Of a stretch of 64,000 nt of DNA, positions 24,018-32,664 are shown in pieces. The stretch is taken from positions 1-64,000 of the forward strand of contig CAAGME010000002.1 in NCBI GenBank assembly GCA_900770945.1, given 5' to 3'. The notes beneath the pieces were generated by a model. The model worked only from the letters and a program-made list of their open reading frames with translations. It was not told the DNA's origin and ran no database searches. Source of the stretch: Clostridia bacterium. Its GTDB lineage: Bacteria; Bacillota; Clostridia; Christensenellales; Borkfalkiaceae. Within the stretch, counting starts at the first letter, position 1, and each line of letters begins with the position of its first letter. Both the position numbers and the translations under genes were made by a program.

Positions 24018-24638
24018 ATGTATCGGATTTTCAGATTTTTCTCTTTACTTTTCATAAAGTTGTTTTTTCCTTATAAAATCGTCAACAAAAAAGCTGCGAA
24101 GATCAAAGGACCGTACGTCGTCGTTTGCAATCATTTAAGCAATACCGACTGCTTTATGGTCGGTTCGTGCTTCTTTGAAAAGGCGTATTATCTATGTAAA
24201 AAGGAATGGTTCAAGCATAAAATATTGGCGTGGTTTTTCTCTTCTTGCGGGGCGATACCCGTGGATAGGGAAGGGGCGGACGTACAGGCTTTGAAAACCT
24301 GTCTTAAAACGCTTAAAAACGGCAAAAAGCTTATTATTTTTCCGGAAGGGACGAGAAACAAAACGGGCGAAAGGCTGCTTCATATAAAGGGCGGCGCGGG
24401 CGTTTTGGCGGCAAAAACGGGCGTGAACGTCGTGCCGATGTACATTAAGGAAAAAAGTCGGATTTTCCGCCGTAATTACCTCTATGTGGGCGAGCCGATA
24501 GACATATCGGAATATTTCGGAAAAAGGGTAGACAGAGCCGCGGAAGAAGCTCTTGCGGAAAAAATACGCGAAGGCATTTTATCTACCGGCGACAAACTTG
24601 ATGAATATCTCGAAAACAAAAAGGCGAAACGCAGATAA
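24018..24638 (+). CDS. plsC: 1-acyl-sn-glycerol-3-phosphate acyltransferase
   Basis: A 206-residue membrane-associated acyltransferase that makes phosphatidic acid. Catalytic motif NHLSNTD (38-44, the NHx4D box) and the substrate motif FPEGTR (106-111) are intact. One N-terminal hydrophobic segment anchors it. It sits three bases after cmk and overlaps the next ATG by one base (TAATG), so translation is coupled. Confidence 0.94.
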   Translation: MYRIFRFFSLLFIKLFFPYKIVNKKAAKIKGPYVVVCNHLSNTDCFMVGSCFFEKAYYLCKKEWFKHKILAWFFSSCGAIPVDREGADVQALKTCLKTLKNGKKLIIFPEGTRNKTGERLLHIKGGAGVLAAKTGVNVVPMYIKEKSRIFRRNYLYVGEPIDISEYFGKRVDRAAEEALAEKIREGILSTGDKLDEYLENKKAKRR

Positions 24639-26722
24639 TGGAAATTATAATCGGTAAATACAACGGATTTTGTTCGGGCGTAAAAAGAGCCGTCGATAAA
24701 GCCGAGGAAATCGGAAAAGACGGCGTTTACACGCTCGGCGAAATAATACACAATCCGTCCGTTATAGAGCGCATTGCGAAAACGGGCGTGAAGGTCGCCG
24801 ATAAGCCTGAGGACGTGCCGAGCGGCGCAACGGTTATCGTGCGTTCGCACGGGGTTGCGAAAGAAGTTTACGAAAAGCTTGCGCAAAAAAACGTGACGGT
24901 CGTTGACTGCACTTGTCCGTTCGTAAAGAAAATTCATTGGATAGTCGAAGAGTATTCGAAGAACGGTTACGCGATAATAATCGTGGGCGAAAGCAATCAT
25001 CCGGAGGTCGTGGGAACTGCCGGCTGGTGCATGGGAGAAGTCTTTGTCATGGATAAATACGATGACGATTTCGACTTCGAAAAATACGAAAAAATCTGTA
25101 TTGTGGCGCAAACAACCTGTTCTGTAACGAAATTTACGAAATTTTTAGAGGATTTTAAAAAAAATTATCGCAAAACAGTTGAAGTTTTCAAAACAATTTG
25201 TTATACTACAGAGGAACGTCAGCGTGAAGCAAAGGTTTTGAGCGAAAAATGCGACGCGATGGTCGTTATAGGCGGAGCGAAGAGCAGCAACACCCGTAAG
25301 CTCTACGACGTCTGTAAGGCGAATTGCGAAAATGTTTTTCTCATAACTTCGGCAAGCGAACTTGACGTAAAAAAAATGGTAAACTATTTAAAAGTGGGGA
25401 TTGTTTCCGGGGCAAGCACGCCGGCGGAACAATCTATGGAGGTTTTCTCAAAGATGGAAGAAGTTACTGAAGTAAAGGCTTTAAACGAAGCTGAAGTTAA
25501 ACCCTTGAACGAAATGGAAGAGGCAGTAGCCAAGCTCGAAGGGGCTCAGCAAAAGTTCAGAAGAGGTCAAAAAGTCGTAGCGACCATTTCTTCTGCGACG
25601 GACGAAGGTTTGGCCTTGTATATCAATAACACCAAGAAGGAGATCCTTCTCCCCAAGGAAGAACTTGATTGCGAAAAGTACAACAAAGCCGATTACGCCG
25701 CTAAGGTGGGTGAAGAAATCGAAGTTATGATTGTCGGTCTTAACCCCGTGATGCTTTCTCAAAAGGCAATCAAAGCCTTGGCGGAGGAAGAAAAGGAAAT
25801 CGAAGAAATAAAGAACGGTAAAATCTTTACCGTTACCGTTGACGGAACCAACAAAGGCGGTCTTACCGCTAAGTACGGCTCCTACGGCGTATTCATTCCT
25901 TCTTCTCAGATAAGGATCGGTTTTGTCAAAGAACTTGACAAATACGTAGGCAAGACTTTAAGAGTCAAAGCGGAAAAGGTTGAATCTCAGGAGAGAAGAA
26001 AACAGATAGTTGCGAGCCAAAGAGTTATCCTCGAAGCCGAAAAAGCAGAAAAGGAAGCCCAAAAAGCCGCTAAAGAAGAAGCTTTCTTCGCAAACGTTCA
26101 TGTGGGCGATATCGTTACGGGTACGGTAGTTCGTTTCGCTTCTTTCGGCGCGTTCGTCGAAGTAGAAGGTTTCGATTGCCTCGCGCATATCTCCGATTTG
26201 AGCTGGACGGGCGTTAAGTCCCCGGCGGACGTTCTCGAAATCGGCAAGCAGTACGAATTCAAAGTATTAAAAGCCGACCCCGAGACCAAAAAAGTTTCTA
26301 TCGGATACAAACAGTTGCAGCCGCGCCCCTGGGATAACGTTCCCGGAAAATACAACGTGGGCGACGTTATTACGGGCAAAATCGTAAGAATAGTCGACTT
26401 CGGCGTGTTCGTGGAAATCGAACCGGGCGTTGACGGACTCGTTCATATCTCTCAGATTTCCAACACCTGGCTCGAAAAGCCGACGGAAGGTCTTAAAGTC
26501 GGCGACGTCGTTAACGCTAAGGTTATCGGCATCGACTACGATAAAGAAAAGATTACGCTTTCTATCAAAGCTACTCTCCCCGCACCCGAAAAGGCTGAAA
26601 CGCCCGCTCGCCCGAGAAGAGAAAGACAGCCGAGAAGAGAAGACGACGGCGAAGCTCACGAATGGAAGGATACTTCTTTCGGCGGCGCATCGATCGGCGA
26701 ACTTACCGGCGGAAACAACTAA
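24638..26722 (+). CDS. ispH: IspH-ribosomal protein S1 fusion (HMBPP reductase plus S1 domains)
   Basis: A 694-residue bifunctional protein. Residues 1-275 are 4-hydroxy-3-methylbut-2-enyl diphosphate reductase, last step of the MEP isoprenoid pathway, with [4Fe-4S] ligands Cys12, Cys93 (DCTCPFV) and Cys188 (KTICYTT). A charged linker (275-305) leads to four S1 RNA-binding repeats (about 307-375, 390-460, 485-555, 570-640), of which the last two are most typical (GAFVEVEGFDCLAHIS, GVFVEIEPGVDGLVHIS), and a basic/acidic tail. This fusion is characteristic of Clostridia. The start overlaps the plsC stop. Confidence 0.96.
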   Translation: MEIIIGKYNGFCSGVKRAVDKAEEIGKDGVYTLGEIIHNPSVIERIAKTGVKVADKPEDVPSGATVIVRSHGVAKEVYEKLAQKNVTVVDCTCPFVKKIHWIVEEYSKNGYAIIIVGESNHPEVVGTAGWCMGEVFVMDKYDDDFDFEKYEKICIVAQTTCSVTKFTKFLEDFKKNYRKTVEVFKTICYTTEERQREAKVLSEKCDAMVVIGGAKSSNTRKLYDVCKANCENVFLITSASELDVKKMVNYLKVGIVSGASTPAEQSMEVFSKMEEVTEVKALNEAEVKPLNEMEEAVAKLEGAQQKFRRGQKVVATISSATDEGLALYINNTKKEILLPKEELDCEKYNKADYAAKVGEEIEVMIVGLNPVMLSQKAIKALAEEEKEIEEIKNGKIFTVTVDGTNKGGLTAKYGSYGVFIPSSQIRIGFVKELDKYVGKTLRVKAEKVESQERRKQIVASQRVILEAEKAEKEAQKAAKEEAFFANVHVGDIVTGTVVRFASFGAFVEVEGFDCLAHISDLSWTGVKSPADVLEIGKQYEFKVLKADPETKKVSIGYKQLQPRPWDNVPGKYNVGDVITGKIVRIVDFGVFVEIEPGVDGLVHISQISNTWLEKPTEGLKVGDVVNAKVIGIDYDKEKITLSIKATLPAPEKAETPARPRRERQPRREDDGEAHEWKDTSFGGASIGELTGGNN

Positions 26723-26737
26723 ATTAACAAGGTCGAA

Positions 26738-26775
26738 AGGGAACGGCGAACGAAAAAACGCTTTCGGCGTTCCCT
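26738..26775 (+). other. Weak hairpin after ispH-rpsA
   Basis: AGGGAACG and CGTTCCCT pair across a loop of about 22 bases, but no T-tract follows. It may be a processing or weak termination site. The 225-base gap 26723-26947 otherwise holds the tRNA-Ala promoter. Confidence 0.3.
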
Positions 26776-26865
26776 ATAACTCGGCTTTTATCGTTTGCAA
26801 CGGGTGGCAGACGTAAAAAGTCTTGTTTTCTCTCGCGTTTTTTTGCTTTAACGCGCGAAAATTCG

Positions 26866-26894
26866 TTGACAAAACAAGCAAATTTTAATACAAT
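26866..26894 (+). promoter_or_regulatory. Sigma-A promoter of tRNA-Ala
   Basis: Perfect TTGACA (26866-26871), a 17-base spacer and TACAAT (26889-26894), 53 bases upstream of the tRNA. Confidence 0.85.
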
Positions 26895-26947
26895 AGTTAT
26901 CGTTCCGTTTAATTTGTTTTTTCGGAATATTCTATTGTTATTACCTT

Positions 26948-27023
<76 letters not shown>

Positions 27024-27026
27024 AAA

Positions 27027-27062
27027 AAGCTCGGAACTTTTTAAGAATGTTTCGGGCTTTTT
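27027..27062 (+). terminator. Terminator of tRNA-Ala
   Basis: Stem AAGCTCGGAAC / GTTTCGGGCTT (with G-U pairs), then TTTTT, starting three bases after the CCA end. Confidence 0.75.
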
Positions 27063-27115
27063 GCATATAGTAATTTATCGCGCCCGATTTTGCCGTCGGG
27101 CGAAGGGAGTAAAAA

Positions 27116-27367
27116 TTGAAGTACTACTTGGATACGGAACATAATGCGCTTTCGGCATATGAACGCGGAACGGATTTTTTTGCGGACTATAACGAACGTA
27201 AAAAAGAGTGGCAAAAAAGCGGGATTTCGTTTACGCAGTTCAAGCACGATTATTTTTATAAAGAGATAAGCGAAGCGGAAGCGAAAAGATTTACGAGCGG
27301 GATGTTACCCGAAAAGCTTTTTGAAGAATACGTTGCAACGATTAAAAGCAATCGCGGCGAAAACTAA
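27116..27367 (+). CDS. Small hypothetical protein
   Basis: An 83-residue soluble protein starting at TTG, with GGGAG eight bases ahead. It begins MKYYLDTEHNALSAYERG and is rich in charged and aromatic residues with a helical look and no membrane segment. I do not recognise the family. It lies alone between tRNA-Ala and a palindrome-rich region. The start and coding status rest on the ribosome binding site and on codon use like that of its neighbours. Confidence 0.6.
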   Translation: MKYYLDTEHNALSAYERGTDFFADYNERKKEWQKSGISFTQFKHDYFYKEISEAEAKRFTSGMLPEKLFEEYVATIKSNRGEN

Positions 27368-27375
27368 TATAAAAT

Positions 27376-27450
27376 ACATCACTTTGCTTTTAAGAAAACA
27401 TCACGGCTGAAAAGCCGCAACATCTTTTGCCGTGAGGCAAACAACACAAA
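27376..27450. repeat. Palindromes linked by ACATCAC heptamers
   Basis: ACATCAC at 27376-27382 and 27398-27404, with a shortened ACATC at 27420-27424. Between and after them are small palindromes (GGCTGAAAAGCC, TTTGCCGTGAGGCAAA). Same design as the array at 13314-13441. Confidence 0.65.
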
Positions 27451-27470
27451 TTCGTTTCCGAATTAACCCT

Positions 27471-27495
27471 GCGCTCGTTTTTTGCGGGCGTTTTT
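27471..27495 (+). terminator. Terminator-like hairpin
   Basis: Stem CGCTCG / CGGGCG (one G-U pair) with a T-rich loop, followed by TTTTT. It would end transcription from the small gene at 27116. The rest of the 267-base gap holds the repeat and the next promoter. Confidence 0.55.
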
Positions 27496-27558
27496 CGTTT
27501 TTTTTAGGTACATTGCCGAAATATCGAAAAATTTCAGTTGATTTTCACAAAGTCGCTA

Positions 27559-27587
27559 TTGACAAGGGATAAAAGGGGTAGTATAAT
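27559..27587 (+). promoter_or_regulatory. Strong sigma-A promoter of the ene-reductase/aconitase-X operon
   Basis: Perfect TTGACA (27559-27564), a 17-base spacer and perfect TATAAT (27582-27587), 47 bases before the ATG at 27635. Confidence 0.88.
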
Positions 27588-27634
27588 ATAGACAAGATAT
27601 TTAATATCGGAAATATATAGGGACGGTGCAGAAT

Positions 27635-29689
27635 ATGGATAGTTGTTACGAATCGTTGTTTACGCCCTGGAAGATAGGCAACCTCGAAATCAAGAACAGA
27701 ATTGTTATGACTTCGATGGGCGGAACTTCGATTTTCGGTTGGATGGAACCGAATCACTTTGACGAAGAAGCGGCAAACTTTTTATTGGAAAGAGCAAAAA
27801 ACAACGTAGGGCTTATTTTGCCCGGTATTGCTCCCATAAGAGATATTCTTTTCGGAAAGTGGCTGTATAAAGGCGAAGGAAAGTTCAAAAAACTAAAAGT
27901 TTTCATGGACGAATTGCATAAGACGGGAGCAAAAATGTTCGTTCAGCTTACCGCGGGGTTCGGCAGGTCGCTTGCAATAAACGACCTTATGGTGAAAGCG
28001 ATAAAAAACAAGGCTCTCGGAACAATCCTGAAGCCCGTATTAAACGTAGATTACTTAACGGCAAGCGCGAGCGCAACCCCTAACCGTTGGGACGACACTT
28101 GCATGAGCAGACCTTTCACCGTTAAAGAAATACACGAAATGGTCGAAGCTTTTGCAAAAACGGCTAAGCTTTGCAAGGAAGCCGGCGTTGACGGCGTGGA
28201 AATACACGCGGTACACGAAGGTTATTTGCTTGACCAGTTCACGATGAAGTACACAAATCTGCGTACCGACGAATACGGCGGAAGCTTTGAAAACAGATAT
28301 CGCTTCCCCGTGGAAATAGTTAAAGCAATAAAAAAAGCTTGCGGAAATGATTACCCGGTATCATTGAGATATTCCGTAGTATCGAAAACAAAAGGTTTTG
28401 GCAAAGGCGCGCTCCCCGGCGAAGAATACGTTGAAGTCGGCAGAGATATGGAAGAAAGCGAGAAAGCCGCAAAATACCTTGAAGAAGCGGGTTACGACAT
28501 GCTTAACTGCGACAACGGCACTTACGACGCCTGGTATTGGGCGCACCCCGGTCCTTACATGCCGCAAAACTGCAATCTTGCGGAAGTGGAACATATTAAA
28601 AAATTCGTATCTATCCCCGTCGTTTGCGCGGGCAGAATGGACCCGAAAGTCGGCGCAAACGCCATAAAAGAAGGAAAAATCGACGGACTCGGCGTGGCAA
28701 GACAATTCCTTTGCGACCCCGAATGGGTTACTAAGCTGATGGACGAAAAGGAAAGCTCTATCCGCCCGTGTATCTGCTGCCACAACGCTTGCTTTAACAT
28801 GTGCCACTACAAGGGTGTTGCGAATGACCAGACTCTTTCCGACAACGCCGGAATGGCGCGCTGCGCGCTCAACCCGGAGACGATGCAGAGCAAAAAATAT
28901 AAGATAGAAAAGACTTCCAAGCCCAAAACCGTTGCCGTTATCGGGGGCGGCGTAGGCGGAATGGAAGTTGCCCGCGTATTAGCTCTCCGCGGACACAAGC
29001 CGACTATCTACGAAAAATCGGATAGGCTCGGCGGCGTGTTTATCGCGGCGGCTGCTCCGTCTTTTAAAGAAAAGGACAGAGAACTTATAAAATGGTATGA
29101 AAAGGAGATGCGCGACCTCGGTATCAAAGTGAAGCTCGATACGCCCGTTACCGATTTTAAGGGGCTTAAAGAAGAGGAAATAATCGTTGCCACCGGCGCA
29201 AAGCCGAGAAAATTGCCCGTACCCGGGTTTGAAAAGACGATTGAAGCGTGCGAATACCTTTTAGGACAAAAAGAGGTCGGCGACAAAGTCGTTATTATCG
29301 GCGGCGGACTTTCGGGTTGTGAAATCGCGCTCGATTTATACCTTAAAGGGAAAACGCCCGTCATCGTCGAAATGAAAAACGACCTCGTTGCGGTAAGAGG
29401 CGTTTGCCTTGCCAATACTTCGTATCTTCGCGACTTTTTCGAACACAACAAGGTTGAAGTTCATCTTGAAACTTCCGTTGCGGAAATTACCGACGACGGC
29501 GTTAAAATCAAAGATAAAGACGGCAATATAAGCGAAATTAAGGCGGACAGCGTTATTTCTTCCGCCGGGTATGTTCCCGCGCCCGTAACCTGCGAGGGTA
29601 AAAAAGCCAAGCTTGTGGGCGATTGCAACGGAGTGGGCAACCTTCGCACGGTCGTTTGGCGCGCATGGGACGTCGCAATGAAAATCTAA
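27635..29689 (+). CDS. Old-yellow-enzyme family NADH:flavin oxidoreductase (2,4-dienoyl-CoA reductase/BaiCD-like)
   Basis: A 684-residue three-cofactor enzyme. Residues 1-370 form the FMN TIM barrel of the old yellow enzyme family (EIHAVHEGYLLDQF with active-site-region His/Tyr). A [4Fe-4S] cysteine cluster follows (CICCHNACFNMC, about 374-385). The C-terminal half binds FAD/NAD(P) (VAVIGGGVGGMEVARVLA, then VVIIGGGLSGCEIALDL). The family reduces activated C=C bonds using NAD(P)H. An in-frame GTG at 27626 overlaps the SD region and was not chosen. Twelve bases ahead of the aconitase-X genes, suggesting a shared catabolic path. Confidence 0.88.
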   Translation: MDSCYESLFTPWKIGNLEIKNRIVMTSMGGTSIFGWMEPNHFDEEAANFLLERAKNNVGLILPGIAPIRDILFGKWLYKGEGKFKKLKVFMDELHKTGAKMFVQLTAGFGRSLAINDLMVKAIKNKALGTILKPVLNVDYLTASASATPNRWDDTCMSRPFTVKEIHEMVEAFAKTAKLCKEAGVDGVEIHAVHEGYLLDQFTMKYTNLRTDEYGGSFENRYRFPVEIVKAIKKACGNDYPVSLRYSVVSKTKGFGKGALPGEEYVEVGRDMEESEKAAKYLEEAGYDMLNCDNGTYDAWYWAHPGPYMPQNCNLAEVEHIKKFVSIPVVCAGRMDPKVGANAIKEGKIDGLGVARQFLCDPEWVTKLMDEKESSIRPCICCHNACFNMCHYKGVANDQTLSDNAGMARCALNPETMQSKKYKIEKTSKPKTVAVIGGGVGGMEVARVLALRGHKPTIYEKSDRLGGVFIAAAAPSFKEKDRELIKWYEKEMRDLGIKVKLDTPVTDFKGLKEEEIIVATGAKPRKLPVPGFEKTIEACEYLLGQKEVGDKVVIIGGGLSGCEIALDLYLKGKTPVIVEMKNDLVAVRGVCLANTSYLRDFFEHNKVEVHLETSVAEITDDGVKIKDKDGNISEIKADSVISSAGYVPAPVTCEGKKAKLVGDCNGVGNLRTVVWRAWDVAMKI

Positions 29690-29701
29690 GGGGTGAAAAT
29701 T

Positions 29702-30973
29702 ATGGAACTTAATAAAGAACAACAGGCTTTGCTCGACGGCGAGCAAGGCGAAACTATGGCGAAAATAATGAAAACGCTCGTCATGTACGGCGAAACGTTC
29801 GGCGCAACGAAAATGGTCCCTGTAACGTCGACTTACGGACATATCGTTACGAGCTTCGGCGTGATAGTGGTAAAGGGCGTTTTCGATTTGATGGATAAGC
29901 TTATTGCGGCCGGCGTTACGTCCAAGCAGAAATTTTCCGCAGACCCGCGCCCGTTAGACAAAAACGTGCCGAAAAACCTTATTCAGGATATAGTTTTCAA
30001 GGTGATGTACGGTCCGCAAAAAAGATACGAAGAACAGCTTAAAAAGATAGGGCTTTTGAGTGACGACGCATTCACTTGCGCCTGCTACTTTGACGAAGTG
30101 GGCAATAAGCCGAAAGAGGGAGATATACTTTCCTGGGCGGAATCATCGGCGGTCAACTACGCAAACTCCGTTTTGGGCGCGCGTTGCAATCGTAATTCGG
30201 GCATAATCGAGATGTTCGGTTCTATTGTCGGTTACGTTCCTTACTTCGGGCTTTTAACCGACGAGGGAAGAAAAGCCGACTGGGTGGTCGAAATAAAGAC
30301 GACGAAAAAACCCGAGGCTCAACTTTTGGGTTCTGCGATAGGCATGAAGGTTTTGGAGGACGTGCCGTACATAGTCGGGCTTGACAAGTACCTCGGAACG
30401 GAACTCACGAAAGATACTTGCGCGTATCTCAAAGACTTCGGCGCGGCGACGGCATCTAACGGCTCGGTCGGACTTTATCACATTGAAAATTTGACGCCGG
30501 AAGCCAAAAAACAAGGAAAAGCACTTATAAAAGAGGGCGCGAAAGTTTACGTTGTGGACGACGCGGAAATCGAAAGAGTTAAAAATTCTTATCCCGTCAT
30601 CTGGGATGACCCGTCCGCAAAGCCTAAGCTTTGTTTTATGGGCTGCCCGCATATGACTCTTTCGCAATTGAACGATTGGACGGAAAAACTCGAAAAAGTT
30701 CTAAAAGAAAAGGGCAGAAAAAAAGTTGCCGTCAAAACGGTGTTCACTTCAGCCCCGGCGGTTATTAAGGAGTTTGAAAAGACGGAAAACTACGCAAAGC
30801 TCAAAAAAATGGGGGTTGTTGTTTCGTATATTTGTCCTTTAATGTATATGAACAACCCGCTCTGCGCAAAAATGCCGGTAGTTACAAACTCCAACAAATT
30901 AAGAACTTACACGAGCGCGAGATATTATCCCGATTCTCAAATTCTCGAAATAATTTCGGGAGGTAAACAATAA
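29702..30973 (+). CDS. Aconitase X large (catalytic) subunit
   Basis: A 423-residue protein of the AcnX (DUF521) family. Iron-sulfur or substrate motifs are visible: TCACYFDEVGNKP, NSVLGARCNRNSGI, and CPHMTLSQL near 318-326. Known AcnX proteins dehydrate cis-3-hydroxy-L-proline in bacteria or mevalonate 5-phosphate in archaea; which reaction applies cannot be read. The ATG at 29702 has AAGGGG ahead; a GTG at 29693 is in frame but overlaps that site. Its stop overlaps the ATG of the small subunit (TAATG), as expected for the two-chain form. Confidence 0.9.
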   Translation: MELNKEQQALLDGEQGETMAKIMKTLVMYGETFGATKMVPVTSTYGHIVTSFGVIVVKGVFDLMDKLIAAGVTSKQKFSADPRPLDKNVPKNLIQDIVFKVMYGPQKRYEEQLKKIGLLSDDAFTCACYFDEVGNKPKEGDILSWAESSAVNYANSVLGARCNRNSGIIEMFGSIVGYVPYFGLLTDEGRKADWVVEIKTTKKPEAQLLGSAIGMKVLEDVPYIVGLDKYLGTELTKDTCAYLKDFGAATASNGSVGLYHIENLTPEAKKQGKALIKEGAKVYVVDDAEIERVKNSYPVIWDDPSAKPKLCFMGCPHMTLSQLNDWTEKLEKVLKEKGRKKVAVKTVFTSAPAVIKEFEKTENYAKLKKMGVVVSYICPLMYMNNPLCAKMPVVTNSNKLRTYTSARYYPDSQILEIISGGKQ

Positions 30974-31410
30974 TGGAAAAGATTTTTAAGGGAAGAAGCG
31001 TTGTAAAAGGTAACGTTACGCTGAAAACTCTCGTCACGCACGAAGGCTTCAACACACTTGCTTCTTACAAAAATTGTAAAGACGGCAAGAACGTTTGCAC
31101 GGACCAGAACAATAAGGATATTTACGGAAAATCTACAGTAGGCGTTGCTCTCTGTTTGCCGCAGACGATAGGCTCGACTACGGGCGGAATGGTTTTGTAT
31201 AACTCGTCGGTGATAGGTTGCAACCCCGGCGCGCTGCTATTTTCCAAGCCGATCGATTCGCTTGCGGCGGCGGGAGCGATACTTGCTTCCGTATGGACCG
31301 ATAACGAGATAGTCACGGTAGATAATCTCGACGACGAATTTTTGGATTATGTAAAAGACGGCATGACTGCCGAAATAAAGGATGACGGCACGGTTATTTT
31401 AAAGGATTAA
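30973..31410 (+). CDS. Aconitase X small (swivel) subunit
   Basis: A 145-residue protein of the DUF126/AcnX small-subunit family, the swivelling beta-barrel domain that closes on the catalytic domain. The signature GKSTVGVALCLPQTIGSTTGG (interrupted in the family by a conserved Ser/Thr pair after Gly) and NPGALLFSKPID are present. GGGAGG lies ahead of the ATG, which overlaps the large-subunit stop. Together with the ene-reductase it forms a three-gene operon closed by a terminator. Confidence 0.88.
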   Translation: MEKIFKGRSVVKGNVTLKTLVTHEGFNTLASYKNCKDGKNVCTDQNNKDIYGKSTVGVALCLPQTIGSTTGGMVLYNSSVIGCNPGALLFSKPIDSLAAAGAILASVWTDNEIVTVDNLDDEFLDYVKDGMTAEIKDDGTVILKD

Positions 31411-31426
31411 AACAAGTTTATTTATA

Positions 31427-31458
31427 CGCCCCTCCCGAAAGGGAGGGCGCGCGTTTTT
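31427..31458 (+). terminator. Terminator of the aconitase-X operon
   Basis: Stem GCCCCTCCC / GGGAGGGCGC with loop GAAA, followed by GTTTTTA, 16 bases after the stop. Confidence 0.8.
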
Positions 31459-31466
31459 AGGTGGGT

Positions 31467-32408
31467 ATGGCAAAAAGTATCAGACAAATAGTTTTGCCGC
31501 TTGTTGCGGCTATAATATGGGGCACGGCGTTTGTCGTACAAGGCGACGTCGCGGACAAAATAAGTCCCTTTACGTTCAACGGCTCGAGAATGATTATCGC
31601 CGCGCTCGTGCTGTTCGGAATAATTTTAGCCAAGGAAGGCGTAAAAAAGAAAAAACTCGGTTCGGAATATAAAAAACCGGACGTAAAGAAAGCCGTAATC
31701 GGCGGAGTGTTTTGCGGCGTGGTGCTTACGGTTGCCGTCAATTTGCAGCAGTGGGGTATAACGCTGAAAGTACGCCCCGCAATGTCGGCTTTTATTACTA
31801 CGCTATATATGATTTTTGTTCCGATTTTCGGGCTGTTTTTCGGCAAAAAGACCTCGGCAAGCGTTTGGATTGCTTTGCTTATTGCCGTACCGGCACTGTA
31901 TTTCGTGTGCGGCGTTAAGGATTTCAGCTTTGACGCGGGAACGTTACTCATGATTTTGTGCGCTGTAATGTTTGCGGTTCATATACTCGTCGTGGACAGG
32001 TTTACGCAAGACTGCGATGGGTTTGTTTTGTCGTGCGCGCAGTTTTTCGTCGGGGGTGTAATAAGTCTTGTTTGTGCTCTGATTTTTGAAAAAATAAGTT
32101 TTACCGCGCTCTTTGAGAACGGGTGGCAGATACTGTACGTCGGCGCGATATCGAGCGCGGCAGGGTATACTTTGCAGATAGAGGCGCAAAAGGGTACAAA
32201 CCCGACTTGCGTTTGCATACTTTTGTGTCTCGAATCGGTTTTCGCTCTGATTGCCGAAAGTATAATTTACGCAATAAGAGGACAAAGTTTCGTGTATGAG
32301 CCTCTTCGCTATCTCGGTTGCGCACTTATGCTTGTAGCCGTCGTCGTTGCGCAAATCGATGTGGACGAAATCATAGAAAAGGTTAAAAACAACAAAAAAA
32401 GCAAATGA
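31467..32408 (+). CDS. EamA/DMT superfamily transporter
   Basis: A 313-residue protein with about ten membrane helices in two repeats of five, the RhaT/EamA layout. AAIIWGTAFVVQGDVAD in helix 1 and FNGSRMIIAALVLFG in helix 2 are typical. Members export amino acids or other small metabolites; the substrate is unknown. Start uncertain: the ATG at 31467 follows AGGTGGG very closely and a GTG at 31461 is inside that site; both give nearly the same protein. It may be served by read-through past the preceding terminator. Confidence 0.85.
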   Translation: MAKSIRQIVLPLVAAIIWGTAFVVQGDVADKISPFTFNGSRMIIAALVLFGIILAKEGVKKKKLGSEYKKPDVKKAVIGGVFCGVVLTVAVNLQQWGITLKVRPAMSAFITTLYMIFVPIFGLFFGKKTSASVWIALLIAVPALYFVCGVKDFSFDAGTLLMILCAVMFAVHILVVDRFTQDCDGFVLSCAQFFVGGVISLVCALIFEKISFTALFENGWQILYVGAISSAAGYTLQIEAQKGTNPTCVCILLCLESVFALIAESIIYAIRGQSFVYEPLRYLGCALMLVAVVVAQIDVDEIIEKVKNNKKSK

Positions 32409-32441
32409 TTATTTTCGGGCTTTAAATAAAAAAACAATATC

Positions 32442-32488
32442 GGAACGGGATTTGCGCGTTATTGTCGTAATCCCGTTGATTTTTTTTA
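32442..32488 (+). terminator. Terminator of the EamA gene
   Basis: Stem AACGGGATT / AATCCCGTT followed by GATTTTTTTT. Confidence 0.8.
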
Positions 32489-32517
32489 CTTTTTGTAGTA
32501 AAATCATAACAAGAGGA

Positions 32518-32645
32518 GAGTTGAAAGTTGGTTTATGCGCGCGGCGTGCGGTCAATATGACTGCGCGCGGGCAATCGATATTCACGCTTAGCGTGAGAGC
32601 TTAGAGGATAAACTGAAAGTTGAAAATTGAAAGTTGAAAATATAG
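32518..32645. repeat. TTGAAAGTTG element with embedded palindromes and TCGATAT
   Basis: GTTGAAAGTTG at 32520-32530, GC-rich palindromes separated by TCAATAT and TCGATAT (about 32533-32595, ending in TCACGCTTAGCGTGA), then a further run of TTGAAA-type units at 32613-32640. It fills the gap directly ahead of galK and leaves no obvious promoter, so it may shape galK expression. Confidence 0.6.
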
Positions 32646-32664
32646 GACGATAAGGCATTTTAAT

